Assembly (NCBI GenBank): GCA_003541895.1
Contig: DPLR01000187.1
Location: forward strand, 1 to 6,979
Direction: 5' to 3'
DNA: 6,979 nt
Source: Cytophagales bacterium
GTDB taxonomy: Bacteria > Bacteroidota > Bacteroidia > Cytophagales > Cyclobacteriaceae
Shown here: in pieces, positions 1 to 6,600 of the stretch
How positions within the stretch are numbered: position 1 is the first letter of the stretch
Layout: each line of letters begins with the position of its first letter
Made by a program: the position numbers and the translations under genes
Notes under the pieces: model-generated
What the model saw: only the letters and a program-made list of their open reading frames with translations
What the model was told of the DNA's origin: nothing
Databases searched by the model: none

Positions 1-1392
1 GGTGTAACCGATAATCAAGCTGTTGCTGATGTTATTTCCACACCTACTTTTTAATTCGGCAACGGTGCTTGAGTTGTTATTGTGTTGAATAAAATCATAA
101 CTGCCAAATTGAAACTCGGTGGTTGATCTTTCAAGATTGCTAGCGGAAGAAACGATGGTGTTGTTGCGAAGGGTAAGCGAATGATTTTTATTGATCACCC
201 AATCGAAACGGTTGAAAAATTTTATGCTCTTGGAATAGATGCTATAGTTGCCAAATGATCCTGGGTTAAAACCACCCGAAGGATTAAATTGACTCACAGG
301 CATCGATTCAAGTTTACTTGCGATTGCATCGGCTACAGACATGTTCGAATAAGCAACCAAAGATGCAGGAACATTCCCATTGTCGACTTGAGACAAAGTT
401 TGATTCATAAAATAGTTTGGAGAGTTTGCCAAGAAAACGGATGGAACAGAATTCTTAGTTACTTCTTCGTTGGTAAACCAGAATAATTTGTTTTTGATCA
501 AAGGCAACCCAATCCTAAATCCTGTTTGATAATCGTAATAGGAACTGGCCAAACTTCCATCGCCCACTTTTTCAGCGCCTTTATATTTTCCCGTTAGGGA
601 TGTATTTCTTGCAAAGGTATAAGCCGATCCTTCTACGGTATTTGATCCACTGCGCGAAACAGCATTCACACTTCCTCCTGTAAAATTTCCAAGAGAAACA
701 TCATAAGGAGCGATTTGAACTTGAACTTGTTGTATGGCGTCTAAGCTGAAAGAATTTGTGCGCGTGCTGCTTCCTGGTTGATTGGCCGTGCTTGTTTGGC
801 CGCCAAGCTGTGGACTGAATCCAATAGCATCGTTGTTGATTGCTCCGTCTAATGTAATGTTGTTGTAACGGAAGTTTGTTCCGGCAAAAGAGTTGTTGCT
901 GCTTTGGGGAGTTAAGCGCGTAAAATCAGAAAAGCTTCGGGTTAAAGTAGGGAGAGCACCAATTTGTTCGCGGCTTACATTTGTTCCTGTGCCGGTTTTT
1001 TCAGTGACTTCTTCTCTAATGCCAACGATTTTTGCTTCTGCTAAAATCTGAGTTTCTTCTACTAAGGTTACATCTTGTTTTAATGTTTCGCCCAGTTTCA
1101 AATAGAGGTCGTTAAACTGTTGGGTTTTGTATCCCACAAAAGTGACAATGATTTGATACGGCCCTCCGGGATTCAGGTTCGCGATAAAAAAACGACCTTC
1201 TTCATTGGTAGTCACGCCAAACGAAGTGTTGGTAGGTTGATAAATGATTTGGACCGTGGCACCAGGCAATCCGCTTTTTGAATCAGATATTTTTCCGATG
1301 ACAGCACTTGAGGTTTGTTGCCCAGATGCAATGAATCCGGATAGAATTAAGGCAAAGGAAATGCTAAATGATTTGTAAATGTTAATTTTCAT
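1..1392 (-). CDS. TonB-dependent outer membrane receptor, Oar-like, N-terminal 464 residues (3' end outside window)
   Basis: Translating the minus strand from the ATG at 1392-1390 gives 464 codons with no stop before the left edge, so the C-terminal part of the beta-barrel is missing. Residues 1-25 form a signal peptide (KSFSISFALILSGFIASGQ) with cleavage near Gln25. Residues about 28-112 are a carboxypeptidase-regulatory-like beta-sandwich (SAVIGKISDSKSGLPGATV, then TTNEEGRFFIANLNPGG and VGYKTQ). Residues about 125-248 are the plug domain, with NNITLDGAINNDAIGF and the typical LDAIQQVQVQIAPYDVSLGN and FTGGSVNAVSRSG motifs. The barrel begins after about residue 250 (FWFTNEE, KFFNRFDW). This order matches Oar-like receptors of Bacteroidota and Myxococcus, which span the outer membrane and take up ligands using TonB energy; the ligand cannot be read from the sequence. 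The 5' leader carries a Bacteroidota promoter. It diverges from the phosphatase gene. The family assignment is firm and the substrate is unknown. Confidence 0.93.
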   Translation of the reverse strand, partial: MKINIYKSFSISFALILSGFIASGQQTSSAVIGKISDSKSGLPGATVQIIYQPTNTSFGVTTNEEGRFFIANLNPGGPYQIIVTFVGYKTQQFNDLYLKLGETLKQDVTLVEETQILAEAKIVGIREEVTEKTGTGTNVSREQIGALPTLTRSFSDFTRLTPQSSNNSFAGTNFRYNNITLDGAINNDAIGFSPQLGGQTSTANQPGSSTRTNSFSLDAIQQVQVQIAPYDVSLGNFTGGSVNAVSRSGSNTVEGSAYTFARNTSLTGKYKGAEKVGDGSLASSYYDYQTGFRIGLPLIKNKLFWFTNEEVTKNSVPSVFLANSPNYFMNQTLSQVDNGNVPASLVAYSNMSVADAIASKLESMPVSQFNPSGGFNPGSFGNYSIYSKSIKFFNRFDWVINKNHSLTLRNNTIVSSASNLERSTTEFQFGSYDFIQHNNNSSTVAELKSRCGNNISNSLIIGYT

Positions 1393-1421
1393 ATATAATC
1401 TATAGAATTAGTAGAGTAATG

Positions 1422-1453
1422 CAAACGTATAACCTTGATCTTAATTATCCAAA
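1422..1453 (-). promoter_or_regulatory. Bacteroidota-type sigma promoter of the TonB-dependent receptor gene
   Basis: Read on the minus strand, the -33 element TTTG (1453-1450) is followed by 20 bases and then TACGTTTG (1429-1422). The latter matches the TAnnTTTG -7 consensus of Bacteroidota primary sigma factors at every fixed position, and the spacing lies inside the known 17-23 bp range. Transcription would start a few bases downstream, near 1415, giving a leader of about 20-25 bases before the ATG at 1392. The leader is AT-rich with no Shine-Dalgarno sequence, as is usual in this phylum. Confidence 0.75.
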
Positions 1454-1535
1454 TCTTCAGAAGCAAATACTTGGAGGGCATTAAATTGAAATGCTCAATA
1501 ACTATGCTACAACGGTTGCGGTGAACTGCTTTAAT

Positions 1536-1558
1536 GAAATCTTTTTTAATCAGATTTC
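1536..1558. repeat. Short perfect inverted repeat upstream of the phosphatase (candidate operator or leader hairpin)
   Basis: GAAATCT at 1536-1542 and AGATTTC at 1552-1558 are perfect 7-bp inverted copies with a 9-base T/A-rich spacer, ending 38 bases before the phosphatase start codon. It could be a dimeric regulator site or a hairpin in the mRNA leader. In AT-rich DNA a 7-bp dyad can also arise by chance. It partly overlaps the TTCTT/AAGAA dyad at 1556-1572, so the two hairpins could not both form in full. Confidence 0.25.
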
Positions 1559-1596
1559 TTTCGAATGAAGAATAGAATTTAATTTGCTTAAAAAAA

Positions 1597-2481
1597 ATGA
1601 AGATTGTCTCTGTTATTTTCTTACTGCTGCCTTTCGTGTTAAAGGCACAAGTGCCAACACCTGATCGTGTGGTAATAGTCATCTTCGAAAACAAATCCTA
1701 TTTTAATATTATTGAGGATCCCAATTTTGTTCCACCCTACATCAACAAACTTGCTCGCGATCCTCAGTACGGTGCATTATTTACGCAATCGTATGGGCTC
1801 ACTCATCCAAGTCAACCCAATTACTTCCATCTTTTCTCAGGATCAAATCAAGGTGTTACCGAAAATAACAGACCGCGAAAACTTCCTTTTTCAACACCTA
1901 ACCTCGGAGCAAGTTTATTGAAAGCTGGGAAAACTTTTATTGGCTATGCGGAAGATTTACCATCGGTCGGCTTTAATGGCGATAGCACAATGTCGTCAGG
2001 TTCAAAACCAGAAATAATGTACGCACGCAAACATAATCCGTGGGTTAACTGGCAAGGCGCAAAGATGAATGGAATTCCCGATTCGCTGAACCAGCCCTTT
2101 GCCCATTTTCCCATCGACTTTACTAGGTTGCCAACCGTGAGTATTGTAATACCCAACATGAACCATGACATGCACAACAAGGGAAGAACGGTGGCCGATA
2201 ATTGGTTAAAGGAAAATCTTTCTGATTTTGTGGAGTGGGCAAAAAACAATAATAGTTTGTTGATCATCACATTTGATGAAGACGACAACTCACCAAATAA
2301 CAATAACAGAATACCAACCATTTTTTATGGCCCTATGGTAAAGTCCGGTGCATATGCCGAAATGCCTAATGGCATTAATCATCACAATGTACTCCGCACC
2401 ATCGAAGAGATGTATGGGTTACCTCATGCAGGAAACGCAGCGAACGTTTCTCCAATAACAGATTGCTGGGTTATTAAGTAA
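1597..2481 (+). CDS. Secreted phosphoesterase / acid phosphatase (PF04185-type)
   Basis: The 294-residue product starts with a signal peptide (MKIVSVIFLLLPFVLKAQ, cleavage about residue 17-18). It shows the core motifs of the phosphoesterase superfamily that includes phospholipase C and AcpA-type acid phosphatases: Glu31-Asn32 in VIVIFENKSY, the HPSQPNYFHLFSG block at 70-82 (Ser72 the likely nucleophile by analogy with AcpA), PNMNHDMHN at 186-194, TFDEDD at 225-230, IFYGP at 242-246 and NHHNVLRTIEEMYGL at 261-275. These are candidate ligands of a metal-dependent active site that hydrolyses phosphomonoesters. The length suits the compact acid phosphatase branch and is much shorter than the 500-700-residue phospholipases C. 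There is no T9SS sorting tail and no lipobox cysteine, so a periplasmic location or Sec-plus-unknown export is likely. It ends in tandem TAA stops, 11 bases before the convergent 147-residue gene. The exact substrate (phosphomonoester versus phospholipid) cannot be decided here. Confidence 0.88.
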   Translation: MKIVSVIFLLLPFVLKAQVPTPDRVVIVIFENKSYFNIIEDPNFVPPYINKLARDPQYGALFTQSYGLTHPSQPNYFHLFSGSNQGVTENNRPRKLPFSTPNLGASLLKAGKTFIGYAEDLPSVGFNGDSTMSSGSKPEIMYARKHNPWVNWQGAKMNGIPDSLNQPFAHFPIDFTRLPTVSIVIPNMNHDMHNKGRTVADNWLKENLSDFVEWAKNNNSLLIITFDEDDNSPNNNNRIPTIFYGPMVKSGAYAEMPNGINHHNVLRTIEEMYGLPHAGNAANVSPITDCWVIK

Positions 2482-2498
2482 TAAGCGGATTATTATTT
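2476..2498. terminator. AT-rich hairpin between convergent genes, possible weak bidirectional terminator
   Basis: The sequence around both stop codons folds as an inverted repeat: AAGTAATAA (2476-2484), loop GCGGA (2485-2489), TTATTATTT (2490-2498), nine pairs including one G-T wobble. It spans the tandem TAA TAA stops of the plus-strand phosphatase and the tandem TAA TAA stops of the minus-strand gene, so the symmetry may simply come from paired tandem stops. The stem is nearly all A-T and there is no long T tract, so any termination would be weak. No better terminator is visible between the two genes. Confidence 0.3.
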
Positions 2499-2936
2499 CT
2501 TCAATGAAGGATCTACGCGCACAAGTTTTGTCACCTTAGCGGAAAAGCCTTCCATGTTTTCGGCTTGAATTTCGATTTCATATTCGCCAGCCGGGAGATT
2601 AAAATCACGACTTATCTTATAAATATTTTTAGAACCTTCTTCTATGCTTTGCTTGAACTCTCTGATCAACGTATTGGTCTTTTTATTCTTCAAGAAGATC
2701 TTAACTGAATTGAGACCGTAAATTGATTTGACATCAGCAGCCATGTAGTACTTACCATCGGAAAGATACGAGATCGTATCTCTGGGGATAGACCAATTAA
2801 TCGTTGGTATCGAAACAGAATTGTCTTTTCTTGGATCGCTAAAATCGATCCTGATCTCGTTATATTTTGCTGAGATATTTTGGGCCACCGAATTGAACCC
2901 GCTAACAATAAAAAAAATAAAAATGACCTGCTTCAT
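2493..2936 (-). CDS. Exported small Ig-like beta-sandwich protein, function unknown
   Basis: The 147-residue product begins with a signal peptide (VIFIFFIVSGFNSVAQ, cleavage after about Gln19). The mature part has a loosely structured start (residues 20-45), a WSIPRDT segment at 48-54, and then alternating strands typical of an immunoglobulin-like fold. Key segments are KYYMAADVKSIYGLNSVKIFL (62-82, without gaps), a KNKKTN turn, and the closing LPAGEYEIEIQAENMEG (114-130) and SAKVTKLVRV. The 'x-S-x-x-x-L-x-S-V-x-I' and 'L-x-x-G-x-Y-x-I-x-I-x-A-x-N' patterns resemble Ig-like domains found on envelope proteins of Bacteroidota, but I cannot name a family. It has no catalytic motif, no membrane anchor and no T9SS tail, so it is probably periplasmic or bound to a partner. 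The ATG at 2936 lies two bases after the stop of the 245-residue gene, with no Shine-Dalgarno sequence, which suggests translational coupling as the last gene of a three-gene operon. Confidence 0.8.
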   Translation of the reverse strand: MKQVIFIFFIVSGFNSVAQNISAKYNEIRIDFSDPRKDNSVSIPTINWSIPRDTISYLSDGKYYMAADVKSIYGLNSVKIFLKNKKTNTLIREFKQSIEEGSKNIYKISRDFNLPAGEYEIEIQAENMEGFSAKVTKLVRVDPSLKK

Positions 2937-2938
2937 AA

Positions 2939-3676
2939 TTAATTCGGAGTTGAAGGTGGATTGGGTAGGTCAGTTGTTGTAGGGGACGACCCGCCACCTT
3001 TGCTACCACCGCCAAGCAGAGCAGCACCCGCCCCTAATACTACAATTGCTCCGGCCTTTAATACCAATGGAGTTCGTGGTTTAATTTCAAAAGTGGTTGA
3101 GTAAAGGTACTCATTGGGGTCTTTTGCATTGATAAACTTCAGTGTATAATTTTCTCCTTTCTTTAGATTCTTGGGCACCGTCCAATAGAATTTACCACTG
3201 TTGGGTAAATTGATAATGCCCCATACCAATTCATTTGCTTTGTAAAGTTCAATGTTGATCTGTCCTGACATGTTTCCCGAGGCCCACGTAATTGGGTATT
3301 CTTTACCGCGCTTGTATGATTTTCTTATGCTGGCATTCTTTAAATAAATAAACGGAGCAGCAACGCTTCCTCTGATCTCAAGTTTAATCGAACCCTTATA
3401 ATTTCCAAGTTCATTGGTGATGTCCCAAGTAATTTTCTTTTCATTTCCTGGGGCAACTTCAAGGCCCACGTCACCCGAAACGTGAACGAGCGGAGATTTG
3501 AATTTATCTTTCGATGAATACAAATTGATAAAATATTTATGTGATAGATTGGGGTCGTTCAAATTATACCACACAATAATTTTGTTTCCGCGAATGTCGA
3601 TACGATCGATCTCCACGCTCTGAGCGAAGATAATTTTCGCAGCGAAACAGAGAATGATGGTTAGGAGGGCTCTCAT
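2939..3676 (-). CDS. Exported two-domain Ig-like / Kre9-KNH-like protein with hydrophobic Gly-rich C-terminus
   Basis: I chose the ATG at 3676-3674, one base after the TAA of the upstream giant gene. It opens directly with a signal peptide (MRALLTIILCFAAKIIFAQ, cleavage after about Gln19) and gives 245 residues. An in-frame upstream ATG at 3739 would add 21 residues (many polar or charged) in front of the signal peptide and overlap the upstream gene, so it is unlikely. Residues 21-103 form a beta-sandwich seen in Bacteroidota envelope proteins, with VSGDVG (66-71), PGNEKKITWD (76-85) and KLEIRG. Residues about 115-198 resemble the Kre9/KNH Ig-like domain (PF10342): GKEYPITWASGNMSGQINIELYK, then GKFYWTVP and GENYTLKF...DPNEYLYSTTFEI. 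Residues 203-223 (LVLKAGAIVVLGAGAALLGG) look like one membrane-spanning or glycine-zipper segment. A low-complexity Gly/Ser/Thr/Pro tail follows and ends in PNPPSTPN. There is no enzyme motif. The middle position in the operon suggests a partner of the giant surface protein; this is inference. Confidence 0.8.
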   Translation of the reverse strand: MRALLTIILCFAAKIIFAQSVEIDRIDIRGNKIIVWYNLNDPNLSHKYFINLYSSKDKFKSPLVHVSGDVGLEVAPGNEKKITWDITNELGNYKGSIKLEIRGSVAAPFIYLKNASIRKSYKRGKEYPITWASGNMSGQINIELYKANELVWGIINLPNSGKFYWTVPKNLKKGENYTLKFINAKDPNEYLYSTTFEIKPRTPLVLKAGAIVVLGAGAALLGGGSKGGGSSPTTTDLPNPPSTPN

Positions 3677-3677
3677 C

Positions 3678-6600
3678 TTATTGGATAATAATTTTACCTG
3701 TTGAACTAACATTTCTTTTTCCATCGGATACGGATACACGATAGAAATACATGCCTGGAATTAAACTTTCAGCCATTTGCCATTGCAATTGATGAATACC
3801 GCTCAATAGATTTTTTGAATAGACATCAATCAGTTCGCCTGACGAGTTAAAAACTTGAAGATTCACGGAGTAATTGCTATTTGAATCAGGGAGCCCTAAA
3901 ATAAAATTTGATTTCTTTTCTGTGCTTGGATTAGGGAATGGTTGAGACAGCTTTACGTCATCCGTGGTAATCGATAAGTCTTTACCGAAAAATATTTTGA
4001 AAGACTGCCCCTCACTTAGTTTAAAAGAATAGTTCTGTTGAGCACGCATGTCAACAACTTGCATAGTTACTTCATCAAGCAAGAACAATTGCTCATTTCC
4101 TTGGCCGAGGTCAGCATTCCAATTCAACTCAGTGGTTTTGCCGACTTCTCCACTGACTAAAAATTTCCAATTATAATTTGACTGCGTGGGCACTACACTT
4201 CGCGCTAAATCATTTAATGAATTTTCTTTCTGCTCAAACAATAGTTCCGGCATTCCTTTAAAGCTTGGCGGATTGCTATCGTCAAAACGATCTAATCCGA
4301 AATGTGCTTTAGGATCCATTCCTATCCCTCCAATTTTATTTGTGTTTCCTTCTTGCAAAACGGAAAGATCAACTTGCCAACTTGTTTGTGAGATATCTGA
4401 TCCTGAATCATCATTTATCGTTCTTCCACCCTTTGCTGTCTGGCCTAGAAATGGAATGTAAATAGTAATCGGAGTGGATGAAGTATTCTTTACAAAACCT
4501 CCCGAAAATGCGGGCAATGTTTCTATTGATTTTAGTTTAGACCAGCCACTGTTGTAAACATAAAGTGAAAGTGTATCCGTGCCTGCTGGTTGCCCGATGA
4601 AATTTTGAACATCGCTCCATTTGATTGCTGTGGGGTATGGATTGCCAATTTGATTCCATCCCGGCAAAAGTTTTATGGAATCTAAATGACTGCGATCGAA
4701 CGTGGGTAAGGTGGCATTTGTTGTCGATGCAGATGTGGCACTGCTAGTTAACAACCAATACCCTTTCGATAGATCAATTTTAGTGAACTCGCCTTTGGCA
4801 TATTCATCGTATGCCTTTTTAGTGGGGTTGTACCACAACATCCTAAACTTAGAAATGTCGGTTGAGGCGACTGTTGGAAATACAGCATCAACAGAATTGC
4901 TTGGAGATAAACTATATGGGAATGAAAATATTTTGTAATCGTTAACGCCATTTCCATTGCTTGCAGGAATTTGATACGTTAATGTTGGCTGCACTTTCTT
5001 AATAAAGAAAGATGTTGCAGGTTTGGTTGTGGCATTGCCATTTTCATCGGTGGCAATAAAATAATATTCCATGCCGAGTGCATCGTACCACGAAGTCTGG
5101 GTTTGAATGGAGTAGGTGTCACCAGAACCTGCCGTTGCGGCACTTGACGTAAAAGTAGATTCCGCAATTCCACGATGGAACAGTTGAACGGATGCAACAG
5201 AAAAATTATCAGTAGCATTTAAGCCCAAGGTCTGTGTAGTTCCTTCATTTACAGATGTTGGATTAGCACTTGGAAAAGTGATAACGGGGGCTACCACATC
5301 TAATGTAACATTAGCTTGCGCTGGCTGAGAGGTTAAGTAACTGATAAATGAATTACTACCATTGTAGGAGTAGATCGAATAAAAATAGTGTGTGCTAGTT
5401 GGCAGACTTGTTTCGTTAAAACTTGTTCCATTTCCAACGTACGCTATTGTTGCGTTTCCAAGCGCAGCTCCAATGGAATAGGTTGTACCTGACGATGGCG
5501 TGGTAGTTGGACTTGAACCTGCAGCACGAAGTGCGATGTAGCCAGCAGGAGCTGGGTTTGCAGCTTGAAAAGAAACGGTTACTGACGTTCCGGTTTGTTG
5601 TGAAAAAGTGATGGCACTTGGTTGTGCCGTTGGTGCAACGCTCACGGTACTTGTGTTCGATGGATTGTTCGTACTTGTTGTAGTCAGATAATTTTCTGTG
5701 CCGCCAGTTCCGCTATATTCAAACACTCGGAAATAATAATTCGTGGCTGCCGCCAGATTGGTGACCGTAATATTATTTGATGACCCATTATAAACTACAT
5801 AGCCATTGCCCAATGTATTTCCACTTCCAAAATTTGCATTGGCACTGTAGGTAATTCCATTCACAGGTAAACCTATTAAGGCGCTTGCACTAACAACAAC
5901 AATCCGTGAAGACCCATTTCCTGAAGTGAAGTTCGCAGTAATTGAATTGGATGAGATGTTGCTAAAAGTCAAAGCTGAAGCTTGTAGGGTCACCACATTC
6001 AAAGTAGTTGTTGAAATCGTATTTGAATAGATCGAATTCCCAGAGGAATTATTAGCTCTTACCCGATAATAATATGTGGTGCCTGTTGTGAGTGATGCTG
6101 CATTGTAAGAAAAAGCATTGCCAACATTGATGTTACTATAGACAAGATTTGCAAATGCATTATCGGTGGCTACATCAATAGTATAGAAGGTTGCACCGAT
6201 AACCGATGACCAGTTGGCTACAAATGAATTTAAATTCACGGCAGTGGCAGCTAAAGCAACCGGTGCAGATGGAATTGTCAATACATTAATTGTTGCTGAA
6301 TTAAATGAAGTACCACCTGAATTTGTGGCGCGTACTCGGTAGTAATAAGTTGTGCCGCTGCTCAGACCTGAAATAACAGACGAAGTTCCATTCACTAAAA
6401 AATTATTATAACTGCTGAGAATGGAATTAAATGAATTATCCGTAGCCACATCCAAAAGATAACTTGCGGCACCAGCTGATGTTGCCCAGTTGGCGGTGAA
6501 AGAATTTGTGGTGATTGCAGTAGCAGATGAAGCAATTGGATCAGCCGGAATGGTAATTAAAGAAATTGTATTTGAATAAGTTGAGTTGCCGCCTGAATTC

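Larger units (their letters stand above)
1393..1596. other. Divergent intergenic region between receptor and phosphatase genes
   Basis: This 204-bp stretch holds the start signals of two divergent genes and no convincing coding region. Apart from the receptor promoter it contains three short inverted repeats. GCATT/AATGC lies at 1478-1482 and 1490-1494. A perfect 7-bp pair GAAATCT/AGATTTC lies at 1536-1542 and 1552-1558 with a 9-base spacer. TTCTT/AAGAA lies at 1556-1560 and 1568-1572. No plus-strand TTG...TAnnTTTG promoter for the phosphatase is convincing. The phosphatase start codon is preceded by an A-rich run (1589-1596) instead of a Shine-Dalgarno sequence, which fits A-rich initiation sites in Bacteroidota. 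Confidence 0.5.

Noticed and set aside
289..486. Plus-strand open frame of 65 codons inside the receptor gene
   Set aside because: It is the complement of strongly conserved receptor coding sequence and has no protein features of its own.
1579..1586. TTAATTTG as a plus-strand -7 element for the phosphatase
   Set aside because: It differs from TAnnTTTG at the second base, has no TTG at the right distance upstream and would leave a leader of only about five bases.
1389..1694. Minus-strand open frame of 101 codons across the intergenic region
   Set aside because: It runs antisense into the phosphatase start and through the receptor promoter, has an unconvincing Lys/Ile/Phe-rich composition from AT-rich DNA and matches no family I recognise.
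1944..2321. Minus-strand open frame of 125 codons within the phosphatase gene
   Set aside because: The plus-strand phosphatase motifs explain this DNA; the antisense product is a shadow.
2910..2917. A8 run (T8 in the coding strand) in the signal peptide of the 147-residue gene as a phase-variation tract
   Set aside because: Eight bases is common in AT-rich signal-peptide codons for Phe/Ile, and nothing else suggests switching.
4186..5218. Several short plus- and minus-strand open frames within the giant gene
   Set aside because: They overlap a continuous T9SS protein frame with recognisable domains and show none of their own.
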